Source: Paraniabella defluvii
GTDB lineage: Bacteria > Bacteroidota > Bacteroidia > Chitinophagales > Chitinophagaceae
NCBI GenBank assembly: GCA_019316985.1
Contig: CP079215.1
Coordinates: 3,038,001 to 3,102,000, forward strand
Direction: 5' to 3'
DNA: 64,000 nt
The position numbers and the translations under genes were made by a program. Below, piece by piece: positions 1-10,584 of this stretch. The notes beneath the pieces were generated by a model, which saw only the letters and a program-made list of their open reading frames with translations, had not been told where the DNA came from and did no database searches. The stretch's first letter is position 1. Every line of letters begins with the position of its first letter.

Positions 1-901
1 CAGATGGGACACGACGTGTATTACATCGCAGTACAGGACTTTAGCTATACCGCTTCGGAGCAAATGGGAGCTCATGCAAAAAAGGCACCCGCAAAAAAGT
101 TCAGGAGTCCTAAAATATTTATGGAAACCGTGTTTAAAGAGGGAAGAAACTTATAGAGTCGAAGGATCTCGACGTGTTGATGTTGCGGAACGATCCGTCT
201 GCTGACCTGGACGACCGGCCCTGGGCACAATACGCAGGAATCGTATTTGGCCAGTTAGCCAAAAAACGGTGTATTGGTGTTAAACAATCCGGATACGTTG
301 GCAAAAGCAACCAACAAAATGTATTTTCAATATTTCCCCCAGGTTATCAGGCCCGAAACGATAATTACCAGGAGTATCGGAGAAATTAAAAACTTTTATG
401 CCGCTCATAAAAAGAATATTGTTTTAAAGCCACTCCAAGGCTCCGGAGGTAAGAACGTGTTCCTGGTAAACGAGCAAAATAAGAATCTGAACCAGATCGT
501 TGATGCTATTGGCAGGGACGGTTATATTGTTGCGCAGGAGTATTTACCCAAAGCCAGCAAGGGTGATATAAGGCTGTTCCTGTTGAACGGAAAACCCATA
601 GAAATTGATGGGAAAGTGGCTGCCATACACCGTACGCAGGCTGGTGGAGATATCCGCAGCAATATTCACCAGGGAGGCTCTGTGTCACAGGCAAAAATAA
701 CCAGGAAGATATTTGATATTGTTGATGCTGTAAGCCACAAGCTCGTAAAGGACGGAATGTTTCTGGTGGGGCTGGATATAGTTGGCGATAAGGTAATGGA
801 AGTAAATGTATTCAGCCGGGGGTATGGGCCATGCCTGTCGCCTGAATGATGTTAATTATTTTGAAGAAGTGATCAGGGCTATCGAGCTGGAATTGGATTA
901 G
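1..901 (+). CDS. GshB-like ATP-grasp ligase (glutathione synthetase family), 5' partial, frameshifted
   Basis: ATP-grasp enzymes of this family join a carboxylate to an amine using ATP; GshB itself makes glutathione from gamma-glutamylcysteine and glycine. The visible protein begins upstream of the window and runs through three frames, with breaks near 150, 262 and 835. Family landmarks continue across the breaks: RNDPSADLDDRPWA, a VLNNPDTLAKATNK segment, the nucleotide-binding IVLKPLQGSGGKNVF loop, GDIRLFLLNGKPI, and FLVGLDIVGDKVMEVNVFS near the metal site. The end FEEVIRAIELELD is followed by TAG at 899-901. One break lies at a run of six A. The 3' end overlaps the convergent Suc_Fer-like gene. 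It could be a true glutathione synthetase or a related peptide ligase; the substrate cannot be told from sequence. Confidence 0.8.
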
Positions 902-1824
902 AAACTGCCGACACGGCTTCAAGCCTGGCTAATTTAAATTTGGAAATATTTTCCTGCCTTTTTGCTTTGCAGGTTAACAGGTGGGGATAGTCAATCTTTA
1001 CTCTTTCCAGATCCATAATATAATGACCATTGTTGCTGGTAGTTACATCTACCTCGTAATGATCTCCCTCGTGTTTTAATAAATGGGTATGGATTTCAAA
1101 GTCTATATCATAATTCTGCAGGTACTCACGCAAATGACACTCTATGGCCTGCTCGTAAAAAGACCGCCGCGATACTCCCTGAACTTATTCTTGTAAATTT
1201 TACGCAAAAGGGTTCTTACCATAATATGGCCCACATCTTCCACGGCTACATGCCCATAATAAATACCAAAAGGCATAGCAATTACGTTGGCTGCAAAGCG
1301 ATCGCCACCCACATGGGTACATTCCCACACATTTACATCGGCGTTGAAAGATTCAAAAATTTAAATACCGGGAAGCCGAACTTTGCACAGCACTTATCTT
1401 TTTTCCGTTAGTGCAGATTACGAAAAAGGATCGGTTTGCCATTGGGTAGCAGCCGAACTGATGTAATCGGATAGCCTGATAGAACTGACTTGATCAACGG
1501 TGGTTTGAATAGTAAAATACCGGCCGGCTTTGCTGTCTACAAAGGATATTTTACAATCTTTAAAATTAGTTTTTTTATTACGGATGAGTAATACTCTTGC
1601 CGCGCAAACTTTTGGCTAGTTGCTGAATCTCTCTTAACCAATCTTTATTGAAATGTGCTTCGATTATTTTTTTCGGGAAAGGGGTTAGCATGTTCAATTA
1701 AGATAAATGCACCGGCATTGGCTGCAGTGCCGGCTAACTGTTCTTTAAAATACCTCGACGCGGCACTGCAGAAAAATACCTCTTTTTTAATATCGTTGTC
1801 CAAATAATAATACTTTACGGTTCA
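879..1824 (-). CDS. Suc_Fer-like (sucrase/ferredoxin-like) protein, frameshifted
   Basis: Members of the Suc_Fer-like family have a thioredoxin-like ferredoxin fold and are thought to bind an iron-sulfur centre; the cellular role is unknown. Two signatures are present in different frames: CTNGKKDKCCAKFG (about 1385-1425) and CTHVGGDRFAANV (about 1280-1325). The N-terminal part reads VFFCSAASRYFKEQLAGTAA and continues with LIEHANPFPEK. At least four frame breaks separate the pieces, for example at the A run near 1670. No clean start codon survives; the ATG at 1824-1822 needs one further base change, and it overlaps the stop of the JmjC gene, so the two are probably one operon. The end overlaps the convergent ATP-grasp gene by 23 bases. 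The family is well supported, the limits less so. Confidence 0.72.
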
Positions 1825-2994
1825 TCAATATAAACAACACCTTCCCTGATTAGTTGAGTGATCAGTTCTTTCACAGCTTCCGTATCCCCTGGCAAAAGTT
1901 TCAAAGTAAATTTTTTCTGGCTGAAAATATGATCAACTGCCGGCTTCAGTACTTCAGGAAACTGGATAGCCTTACCCAGCAAATGTAGCTCATAGCCCGA
2001 TTCTTTTTCACAAACTGGAAAATCACTCCTTCGTTTAAAGCCAGGGCAGTATCGGCCGACACCCTGCTAATGTTCCTGATACTTTCAAAATAATTATGAA
2101 CAGGCTGAGGTTGCGCGGCATAATAGCTTTTGTTAAGCCGCTCAATGCCTTTGCTGAAATTCAGTTCTGACAGTTTTTGACGCAGGCTTTCTGTTTTTTC
2201 CTGTATTAAACCCGATAGATCGCCTTTCCAGAAAGGAACAGCTTCCCTGAACTCTTTAAATTCTTCCAGCTGCGGAAATATTTCGTTGAAATACCGCGCC
2301 CAGGTAAAAGATAGTATACCAATGGTAATGTGAGAAGAAATGCCATCGTCGGCCATTGCATCATGTACATAACCCCTCGGTACATATAGAAAATCTCCCG
2401 GGCTTAATTGTATGGTCTGTATAGGCTCTTTTTATAATCCTTGCTTACGAAAGACTGGTTTTTGGTAGGAAGCTCTTTTTCAAATCCATACAAATGCCAG
2501 GTTTTAGTGCCCGATATCTGCAAAACAAAAACATCATGGGTGTCCCAATGTGGGTTAAAGCCTTGCGACTTATTAGGGGTAATGTATAAATTAGCCTGTA
2601 CCGGTGAATTGAATTTCTGGGAAAGTTCAAGGCTGCAGTGCGACAGGTTATTAAAGTAACGTTGCCCTGCCTGTATCACAAACGTGGCGCCGTTGTTAAA
2701 AAGCGAAAAGGCTTTATCTGTATTGATAATGCCATCTTTACGATGGTGTCCGATTGGCGTGCTCTTTAACGTGTATTCACCGTTGGGAATTTCTTTTCCG
2801 TTTTTTACTATACGTACAGATGGATAGAATATATCCTGCCGTTCCAGGTAATCCGAAATTTCCCGGGGCGTTAGAATATCCTGGTAATACTGTTCGTCAT
2901 TTCTTTTGATATGCAGGATGTCTTTTTCATGATAGGTGTTGAAAAAATCATCTACGCTATAAGGGGCTACAATTTTGTCGAAAAAATGATTCAT
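1815..2994 (-). CDS. JmjC-domain (cupin_4) Fe(II)/2-oxoglutarate oxygenase, frameshifted
   Basis: Cupin_4/JmjC enzymes hydroxylate protein side chains such as Arg, His, Asn or Asp using Fe(II), oxygen and 2-oxoglutarate. The start MNHFFDKIVAPYSVDDFF is typical of the family. The iron site is visible: HWDTHD around residue 150 gives the HxD pair, and GDFLYVPRGYVHDA about 60 residues later gives the second His. Both lie in different frames, split near 2405; a second break near 1945 leads into a C-terminal winged-helix-like tail ending VVYIDEP. The ATG at 2994 was chosen over an upstream in-frame ATG at 3072 because that one lies inside a terminator hairpin. The gene sits 120 bases downstream of the Asp-Gly repeat peptide on the same strand, so that peptide is a plausible substrate (inference). 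Confidence 0.82.
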
Positions 2995-3048
2995 ATATTT
3001 AATTAGAGATATACCCGCCGGAATGATACAGCCGGGCCTGCAAAGTGC

Positions 3049-3084
3049 AAAAAAGCCGCAGAAAATATACATTCACTGCGGCTT
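3049..3084 (-). terminator. intrinsic terminator/attenuator between Asp-Gly peptide and JmjC gene
   Basis: A perfect 9-bp stem (AAGCCGCAG / CTGCGGCTT) with a 14-base loop is followed on the minus strand by a run of T. It begins 30 bases after the stop codon of the Asp-Gly peptide and ends 55 bases before the JmjC start. This position would let the small peptide be made in excess of the downstream enzymes if readthrough is partial. Confidence 0.75.
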
Positions 3085-3113
3085 AAAAATGTTCGCGTTA
3101 AAAAGCTGGAAAA

Positions 3114-3362
3114 TTAGGCTCCAGTTGTTCCGTCAGCACCGCCATCCCCGTCAGCACCACCATCGCCATCTGCACCTCCGTCTCCATCAGCGCCACCATC
3201 CCCGTCAGCGCCGCCATCGCCATCTGCACCATCACCTCCATCGGCCCCGCCATCTCCATCGCCGTCTCCATCTCCATCATAAGCACCTTGAGTGCCTGTA
3301 TTTTCATCTAATCTGGTTACTGATAATTCATCCTGATTTAGTTCAATATTTGTTGTTTCCAT
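3114..3362 (-). CDS. Asp-Gly repeat small peptide (candidate modified-peptide precursor)
   Basis: This 82-residue peptide has an acidic N-terminal part of about 27 residues (METTNIELNQDELSVTRLDE) with no signal peptide, followed by a low-complexity tail built from DG pairs and the hexad ADGDGG repeated about six times, ending DGTTGA. Nothing in the tail is hydrophobic. The two-part architecture, leader-like then repetitive core, small size, an intrinsic terminator just downstream, and a JmjC oxygenase next on the same strand resemble a RiPP precursor locus. The tail is also compatible with calcium binding (DxDxDG-like). I do not recognise a named family. The ORF reads cleanly without frameshifts, which supports that it is a real gene; the function is inference. 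Confidence 0.6.
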   Translation of the reverse strand: METTNIELNQDELSVTRLDENTGTQGAYDGDGDGDGDGGADGGDGADGDGGADGDGGADGDGGADGDGGADGDGGADGTTGA

Positions 3363-3402
3363 AAAACGATTTTGAGGTTTGATAAAAATAATGTTTGCTA
3401 AA

Positions 3403-3410
3403 CTAAAATA
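3403..3410 (-). promoter_or_regulatory. possible -7 box for the Asp-Gly peptide
   Basis: TATTTTAG on the minus strand matches TAnnTTTG at all but one fixed position and lies about 40 bases upstream of the peptide start. A TTG lies 23 bases further upstream, slightly longer than the usual 19-20 base spacing. Confidence 0.3.
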
Positions 3411-3513
3411 GCGAATCTTTTTGACTTTCTGAACAATCGTATGCGCAATTTTTTCTTTATAAAATGATTAACAGATTTCGCTAAACATTTACCTTTCTGT
3501 CAAAATTAAGAAG

Positions 3514-6503
3514 ATGCGTTATTTGTTTCTGATCCTTTCATTTATCGGCAATGCCGCTATTGCCCAAAACCTGAAGTATACAGATGGCAACGATAGCTGG
3601 AATGCTGATACTTTAGGTAATCATCGTTTCATTGTTAATGTAGCACAAGGCCAGTTTGTGAAAAACCGGCTGGTAGCGCATGTTAATATTCCTGGCGAAG
3701 GCATGATGACGATGTGGCGCAGAAGCGCATTATTATAGCAGCTGAAAATGCTACCCAGCCTGTTAATAATGTAAAAGTGGTTGCTGCAGATAATGAACGT
3801 GCCGATATCTTATTTGAACCGGCAGCAGGCGCCGGCAACTACTATGTGTATTATATGCCTTACAAAAATGAGGGACGTTCCAATTATCCGAAAGGTGTGT
3901 ATTTAAAACACGCTGAGACGGCAACTGCCGACTGGCTCAGGCAAACCCTGTTAAAAAAGCATTTGCAGAAGCGGTAGCCACAACTTATCAATCTATCAAT
4001 GCTTTCAATAGCTTTTACCCTATGGGTATGATCGCCACCAATAAGGAAACAGAGCAATTAATCAGCGCATCTGCCAACAAAAATTTATTGTTTTTCGGAG
4101 GATAGGGCACACCCTGTTCGAATGAGAAACTATCTGCCTTATCGCTGGGCCCAGAGAGGGCTTCGTTCTTACTTCAAAGATACAGCGGCAAGGGGTGAGT
4201 ACTTCACGCTTCAATTAGGGCTTTACGCATTGAGCGATTTGGAGAATGTGCATATTGAATTCTCCGACCTGAAGTCAAAAAACAAACAGGTTATTCCTGC
4301 GCGCTATATTTCTTGCATTAATACCAATGGCATCGATTATAAAGGTGGTGTATTGGTGAAGCAGGTTAACGTGCCTCAAGGCTCAATACAATCCATGTGG
4401 TGCGCCATTGACGTGCCATTGCAGGCTACACCGGGTGTTTATACCGGAACGGCAACGGTACGAACCAATCAGAGCGGGAGCCAGGCTATTGAATTAACCC
4501 TCGTGGTTAGTAACAAAACGGTAAAAGATGCAGCTGCTGATCCTGAAAAGCAAACCCGGCTTAAATGGTTAAATTCAACCCTGGCCCAGGAGAATACGGT
4601 AATAGCGCCGTATACACCGCTTCAGGTGATTGATACCGTTATATCTTTTTAGGAAGAAAAGTTCAGGTGAATAGAGATGGATTCCCGGCACAGATACAAA
4701 CTTTTTTAAGCCGGAAATGACTTCTATCGGAACAACGCCCAATAATATTCTTGCCGAACCGATACATTTTCATCATATAGAAAGCAAAAGCGGTAAAGCG
4801 GTGCAATGGAAAAATGATGGTATACGGTTTTTACAGAAAGATGCGGGAACTGTCAGGTGGGAAGCCGTAAACACTTCACAAAAGCTACGCATGCAGGTAA
4901 ACGGTTCGCTCGAATTTGATGGGTTTCTGGCCTATACGGTACAGTTGGTGGCATTGGAAGATATATCATTTAACGATATTACTTTTCACATCCCTGTTAA
5001 CCCAGCTATGGCCGATTATTTTATGGGGCTGGGCATGAAAGGAGGGCATCGGCCTGATTCGGTTTTGTGGAAATGGGATGTAGCCCACAAGAATCAGGAC
5101 GGTGGCTGGATTGGAAATGTAAATGCAGGCCTGCAGTTTTCATTGAGGGACGAGCATTATGTACGTCCTTTAAATACCAACTTCTATTTACAAAAGCCGC
5201 TTTTATTACCCCAATCATGGGGCAACGGCGCCAATGGAGGAATTGATATTTTTAGAAAGGGCAGTTCGGTGTTGGTAAATGCCTATAACGGTGCCCGTAC
5301 TATGAAGGCCGGCGATACGCTTTACTATAATTTTAATTTGCTGATCACTCCTTTTCATACCATCAATACCGATTTTCAATGGAAAACGCGTTTCTATCAC
5401 AAATATGAGGATCTGCAAAGCATCAAGAGCAAAGGTGCATCTGTAGTGAATATTCATCATGCCAATGCTATCAATCCTTATATCAATTATCCTTTTATAG
5501 AATGGAAAAAAATGAAGGCTTATATTGACAGCGCTCATGCTCTTGGGCTAAAAGTGAAAATTTATAATACGGTGCGGGAGCTGTCTAATAAAGCGTATGA
5601 AACCTTTGCGTTGCGCAGCCTGGGGCATGAAATTTATTCTCCGGGTCCCGGTGGCGGGTTTAGCTGGCTGCAGGAGCAGGTGGGCAAGGACTACATAGCG
5701 GCCTGGTTTGTACCCGAAATAAAGGATGCCGCTATTGTTAATAGTGGTATGAGCCGCTGGCATAATTATTACGTGGAAGGAATGAATTGGCTGGTAAAAA
5801 ATGTTGGGATAGATGGCATTTACCTGGATGACGTGGCGTTCGATCGTATTACTATGAAGCGTATCAAAAGAATCTTAACGCAGCAGGGAGCACCGGGTAT
5901 TATTGATCTGCATTCAGCCAATCAGTTTAATAAGAGTGACGGGTTTAATAATAGCGCCAATTTGTATATGGAGCATTTCCCCTATCTCAACAGGCTTTGG
6001 TTTGGAGAATATTTTGATTACGAAAAAAACGATCCGGGCTTTTTCCTCACCGAGGTGAGTGGAATTCCTTTTGGGTTAATGGGAGAGATGTTGCAGGATG
6101 GCGGTAATGCCTGGAGAGGCATGGTTTATGGTATGACAAACCGTATACCCTGGAGCGACAATGCCGATCCGCGACCTATTTGGAAAGTATGGGACAGCTT
6201 CGGGATGGAAGGAACTGAAATGATCGGCTATTGGGTGGCCACCTGCCCGGTAAAAAGCAATCATCAGCAGGTATTGGCCACTGTGTATAAAAAAATAATA
6301 CGGCACTGGTATCTCTGGCAAGCTGGGCCGAAAACGATGAGAAGATTAAGCTGGTAATAGACTGGGAAAAGCTGGGAATCGATCCGGCAAAAGCCACCAT
6401 TACAGCGCCTGCAATCAGCAATTTTCAGGAAGCTAAAACTTTCAGGCCGGATGATTTAATACCGGTTGAAAAGAATAAGGGGTGGATACTTATTATCAAA
6501 TAA
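3514..6503 (+). CDS. GH123/DUF6067-like secreted glycoside hydrolase, frameshifted
   Basis: The protein starts with a signal peptide (MRYLFLILSFIGNAAIAQ), has beta-rich N-terminal domains, then a catalytic-type TIM barrel of about 500 residues. The order and length fit the GH123/DUF6067 proteins of Bacteroidota, which cleave glycans outside the cytoplasm. Barrel landmarks include GIYLDDVAFDR, where adjacent acidic residues are candidate catalytic groups, plus ENGGHRPDSVLWKW-like and SGIPFGLMGEMLQDGG segments. Frame breaks lie near 3715, 3950, 4105, 4650 and 6290; the largest unbroken piece is 4717-6357. The true C-terminus reads VEKNKGWILIIK, stop at 6501. The next gene, a sugar-isomerase-type barrel, supports a role in carbohydrate use. 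The exact family number and substrate are uncertain. Confidence 0.72.
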
Positions 6504-6631
6504 ACCAATTAATAGTTTATCTTTCGGGATCTCTGTATGCTTTGCGTGGGCTAAAATAAATAAGGGAAGGATGGCTCAGGGTATGTTCATTCTAAAAACC
6601 GCATATATTTTTTTAAGTATAAAATATCCAT

Positions 6632-7545
6632 ATGAATAGAAAAGTTTTTCTCAGAAATGCTTCGGCAGTAATTGCAGGTTGCGCTGTAATGCCTGCATGG
6701 GGTAGGGAGCTCATCTCCGCAAAAAGTCTTTTTCGAAATATCCCTCGCTCAATGGTCCTTACACAAAAAGCTCTTTGCGAAGGAAATAGACAATCTTGAT
6801 TTTCCCGCTATCACCAAAAAGAATTTGGAATAAGTGTGGTTGAATACGTAAATGTCTTTTTTAAAGACAAGGCAGAAAATACAGAGTACCTGAATGAATT
6901 GCTGAAGCGGTGTAAAGATAACGGTGTGAAAAATCACCTGATTATGTGCGACGGTGAGGAGATTTGGGAAATACTGATGCTAATGCAAGGGTAAAAGCGG
7001 TAGAGAATCATTATAAATGGGTAAATGCCGCAAAGTATTTAGGTTGCGCTACAATAAGAGTTAACGCCGCCGGAAGGGTACGGCTGCAGAAGTGTCGGAT
7101 GCTGCCGCAGAAGGATTAGCTAAGCTGGGCGACTACGCTGCTAAAGAGAAAATCAATGTAATCGTGGAAAATCATGGCGGATATTCTTCTGATGGAAGCT
7201 GGTTAAGTGGGGTTATGAAAAAGTAAATAAGTCTAATGTGGGTACGTTGCCCGATTTCGGTAATTTTGCATAAAGCGGGATGGAAATAAATGCGCCGAAG
7301 AATATGACAGGTATAAGGGCACGAAAGAGCTACTGCCTTTCGCCAAAGGCGTTAGCGCCAAGAGTTATAACTTTGATGATAAAGGCAATTGTATAGAAAC
7401 CGACTACGATAAGATGCTTAAAATCGTAAAAGACTCGGGCTTTAAAGGTTATGTAGGGATAGAGTATGAAGGAAGTGCTTTATCGGAGAGCGAAGGCATC
7501 CTTAAAACAAAGGCCTTATTGGAACGCATACAAAAAGTGATATAA
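6632..7545 (+). CDS. secreted sugar phosphate isomerase/epimerase-type TIM barrel protein, frameshifted
   Basis: This belongs to the xylose isomerase-like TIM-barrel (AP endonuclease 2) superfamily. The N-terminus [16 protein letters not shown] resembles a Tat signal (R-K pair, short hydrophobic stretch), as in many periplasmic members in Bacteroidota. Fragments in order: [82 protein letters not shown], and [17 protein letters not shown] near the end. VENHGG and IEYEG carry the usual metal-binding Glu and His candidates. At least five frame breaks occur between 6720 and 7290. It follows the glycoside hydrolase by 128 bases. The substrate is unknown. Confidence 0.75.
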
Positions 7546-7550
7546 ATCAG

Positions 7551-7589
7551 AATGCGAATACTAAAAGGGATTGCTATAGTATTCGCATT
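7551..7589. terminator. bidirectional terminator between convergent genes
   Basis: A perfect 12-bp inverted repeat (AATGCGAATACT / AGTATTCGCATT) separated by 15 bases is followed by a T-rich stretch on the plus strand. It sits exactly between the TIM-barrel gene and the convergent DUF983 gene. Confidence 0.65.
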
Positions 7590-7610
7590 TTTATATTTTT
7601 TAAGCAACAG

Positions 7611-8071
7611 TTACCAGTTATTACCCTGGTCTTCATTAATCCTTTCAGAAACATCCATGGGGCCACGCGTTCGCCAATTGGGATCATACTTCACAAACCA
7701 GGAAAGCCAGAGGCTCCGTGAAAAACGCATTAGCCAGGGTTGTAGAACAACCAGGAGGAGTGCATTAAATATGATCCAGTAAACAAAGCGGTTATCCTGT
7801 AATGAAAAGCCTATGATCACCCACCAGGCAACAGCGCTGGCCACACTAAGCGCTACGGCCAGCATATAGCTAACATAGCTGGTTCCATAAAAAAGCCTAC
7901 TTCAATTTCGGTAGGTTGTGCGCAAACCGGGCAGCTTTTATTCATTTTCATAAAACCGCTTAATTTTAATGTCAGCGGCTTTTCAAATAGTTTTCCCTCG
8001 CGGCAGCGGGGGCAGTAGCAGCCCAGTACGGCACCTAAATAGCTTCTCCTTACTTTTTCGTTACTTTCCAT
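7611..8071 (-). CDS. DUF983 family membrane protein, frameshifted
   Basis: The N-terminal part holds two zinc-ribbon-like CxxC pairs, CPRC in YCPRCREGKLF and CPVC in KSCPVCAQPTEIEVGFF, followed by two membrane segments (LAVALSVASAVAWWVIIGF and IIFNALLLVVLQPWL). This is the DUF983 layout; the function is unknown. One break near 7880 replaces the usual short linker between the second CxxC and the first membrane helix. It starts 7 bases after murF and is probably cotranscribed with it. Confidence 0.8.
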
Positions 8072-8078
8072 AGTAAAC

Positions 8079-9368
8079 TTATTGGGTAATGGCGGTAAAT
8101 ATTTTTTCCATCTGGGAGCTCCTGCTCCCTTTTATAAGAATGTAGGCATTTTCGAAATTTTGCTGTTGGGCCCATTCTGCAGCCTGGTATGAATTGTCGA
8201 AATAAATATAGTCTTCTTTATAAGGAAGGAATGGTTTGCCAACCAGCACTACCTGCTGCCAGCTGTTTTTTCTGATCTGGTTGATCAGCGTTTCGTGCTC
8301 AGTTGCGGTTTCGGCGCCCATTTCGGCCATAGCGCCAATCATTAATATCTTTTTATCGGCTTGAATATGGACCATGTTTTCTACAGCCAGTTTCATACTG
8401 CTGGGATTGGCATTATAGGCGTCCAGTATAATTTTGTTACTTCCGGCCTCAACCAGCTGCGACCGGCTGTTAGACGGTATGTAGTTTTCTATTGCAGCTT
8501 TTATTTCATTCGCTGAAATGCCAAACTCATAGCCTAGGGCAACCGCTGCCAGCACGTTGGGTAAATTATAATCGCCCACAAGCTGTGTTGCTATCGAAAT
8601 TCCGTTCCATCCATTACCGTATTAACCGTCAGTAATTCGCCCTTTGTTTCAGCCTCGCCGGTGATTTGCGCATCGCGGGTGCCATAAGTAATAACCCTGG
8701 CAATGCCCCTGCTCATATCCCGGAGGTAGTCGTAATCTTTCATTATAAAGGCTGTAGCGTCCTCCCGTGTGCGGAGATAATCAAACAGCTCGCCCTTACC
8801 TTTTCTAACACCTTCGAGGCTGCCAAACCCCTCCAGGTGCGCTTTCCCGCAATTGGTGATCAGGCCGTGGGTGGGTTCTGCCACCCGGCAGTAACCTTCA
8901 ATTTCGTGTAAATGATTGGCGCCCATTTCCACTACAGCCATTTCCGCGTCGTTCTTTATTTTAAGCAGGGTAAGCGGAATGCCTATGTGGTTGTTCAGGT
9001 TGCCCTCAGTTGTATACACTTTGTATCTTGCGCTGAGCACTACATGTATCAGCTCTTTGGTTGTAGTTTTGCCATTACTGCCGGTAATTGCAAAAAGGGA
9101 ACTTTGAATTGCCGGCGGTGATGATTGGCCAATTGCTGAAGTGCTGTTAACACATCATCCACCAGGATGGTCTTACCCGGAATTTCAAAGGCTTGCTCAT
9201 CTATTACTGCATAAGCGGCGCCGGCATCGAGTGCCTGTTGGGCAAATTGGTTGCCATTAAAATTAGGCCCTTTTAACGCAAAAAAATATCACCCGTCTTT
9301 AGTTTCCTGGTATCTGTTTGTATGCTGGGGTATTGTAGGTAAACTTCGTAAAGTGCCGCTGTATTCAT
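8079..9368 (-). CDS. murF: UDP-N-acetylmuramoyl-tripeptide--D-alanyl-D-alanine ligase, frameshifted
   Basis: MurF adds D-Ala-D-Ala to the UDP-MurNAc-tripeptide in the cytoplasmic steps of peptidoglycan synthesis. The Mur ligase P-loop TGSNGKTTTKELIH is restored across a break near 9090; next come VVEMGANHLHEIEGY, THGLITNCGKAHLEGFGS, and in the third domain GDYNLPNVLAAVALGY and ILDAYNANPSSMKLAVENM, which are typical of MurF rather than MurC, MurD or MurE. Further breaks lie near 9280 and 8585. The start MNTAALYEVYLQYPSIQTDTR at 9368 is preceded by a -7 box only 5 bases away. DUF983 follows within 7 bases. Confidence 0.9.
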
Positions 9369-9373
9369 AGTCG

Positions 9374-9381
9374 CAAAAATA
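9374..9381 (-). promoter_or_regulatory. -7 box next to murF start
   Basis: TATTTTTG is a full match to TAnnTTTG and ends 5 bases before the murF ATG, so transcription would start at or almost at the start codon. No clear -33 TTG is seen. Confidence 0.5.
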
Positions 9382-9520
9382 AACAAATGAAGGGAGTTAG
9401 CTATATTCGCGGAGAATAAACAGGGAAGAACATGGTGAAATAGGTGGAACCGGGACCTGGAACATTCAAGTGGTTCCCGGATCGGCTAATTGATCAACAC
9501 ATAAGTAATAAAACAGTAGT

Positions 9521-9998
9521 ATGAGTTTTAGAATAGGTAGTGGCATCGATTTCCATCAAATGGTGGAAGGACGTGATTTATGGATTGGTGGTATTTAATT
9601 CCCACACCAAGGGCGCTTTAGGACATAGTGACGCCGATGTTTTGCTGCATGCTATTTGCGACGCTTTGCTGGGGGCGTTGAGTTTGGGTGATATAGGCGT
9701 ACATTTTCCTAACAATGACGAACGGTATCGTGATATTGACAGTAAGATATTGCTGAAACATTGTATGAAACTGATCGGTGATAAGGGATACAAAGTAGTA
9801 AATATAGATTCAACACTAACTTTACAGGAACCCAAAATAAAACCATTTGTACCCCAGATGCAGGAAACTATTGCAGGTATCTGTGAAGTACTGACTGAAG
9901 ATGTATCTGTAAAAGCCACTACTACCGAGCATATGGGCTTTGTAGGCAGGGAGGAAGGGCTGGTGGCTTACGCAACTGTTTTGCTGCAAAAGATATAA
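9521..9998 (+). CDS. ispF: 2-C-methyl-D-erythritol 2,4-cyclodiphosphate synthase, frameshifted
   Basis: IspF cyclises CDP-ME 2-phosphate to MEcPP in the non-mevalonate isoprenoid pathway. The start is MSFRIGSGIDFHQMVEG, where D and H of GxDxH are metal ligands; the frame then breaks near 9595 at T and C runs, and the rest reads HTKGALGHSDADVLLHAICDALLGA, DIGVHFPN, PKIKPFVPQM and SVKATTTEHMGFVGREEG. The length after repair, about 158 residues, is normal for the family. The stop is followed at once by the ATG of the next gene. Confidence 0.93.
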
Positions 9999-10501
9999 AT
10001 GAATGTATTATTCCATACAATTTCTGCTGTTGGTGTTGTGGCAATGGTAACAGATACTGATATTGTAAAACAAGGTAATTCATCCGGAGTCAAAATGACC
10101 TCGCTAATAGCCTTCCTTTCCGCAGTGTTTTTTCATGGCGTTTTAGATTACATGCCACATTGTTACCCGGTACCTTCAAAGTGGGATGTAATCATGGGTC
10201 TTGCATTATGGTTGCCAGCACCTTAATCGTTCGTAAATACTATCGGGTAATTGTACTGGCAGCATTTGCCGGCTGTGTTTTTCCCGATGTAGTAGATTTA
10301 CTCCCGTCTATTTTAAATAAACAACTTGGCTGGCAGATTTCTGTAACGCCTAAGCTGTTTCCCTGGCATTGGAAAGAAAACTCAGGTTCAATTTACAATG
10401 GCAATTGCGAAACTTCCTTCATCAACCATTGGGTAACGGTGCTTTTTGTAGTTTTAATGGTATTTATCAGGTATCGGCAACTGAAACAGGTGTTGAAATA
10501 G
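9999..10501 (+). CDS. hypothetical multi-pass membrane protein, frameshifted
   Basis: The ATG abuts the ispF stop, so the genes are probably cotranscribed. The protein has several hydrophobic stretches (LIAFLSAVFFHGVLDYMPH, VIVLAAFAGCVFPDVVDLLPS, VTVLFVVLMVFIRY) with histidines and aspartates close to the membrane (FHGVLDYMPH, FPDVVD, FINHW). This resembles the YdjM/DUF4184-type membrane metal-dependent hydrolase-like proteins, but I cannot name it securely. One frame break lies near 10210. Confidence 0.6.
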
Positions 10502-10571
10502 CTGTATCCTGCAACATTTTGTTAAATATCGCATACCGATAAAACCGCTTTCAGCTTTAGTGGCAACGGGC

Positions 10572-10579
10572 TATCTTTG
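10572..10579 (+). promoter_or_regulatory. -7 box next to dut start
   Basis: TATCTTTG matches TAnnTTTG in full and ends 5 bases before the dut ATG. The region around -33 shows only a weak TTT. Confidence 0.5.
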
Positions 10580-10584
10580 TCGCT

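Noticed and set aside
3023..3364. Long plus-strand ORF rich in His/Arg/Leu opposite the Asp-Gly peptide
   Set aside because: It is the antisense shadow of the GGTGCTGAC-type repeat; the minus-strand frame has a sensible leader, promoter-like box and terminator.
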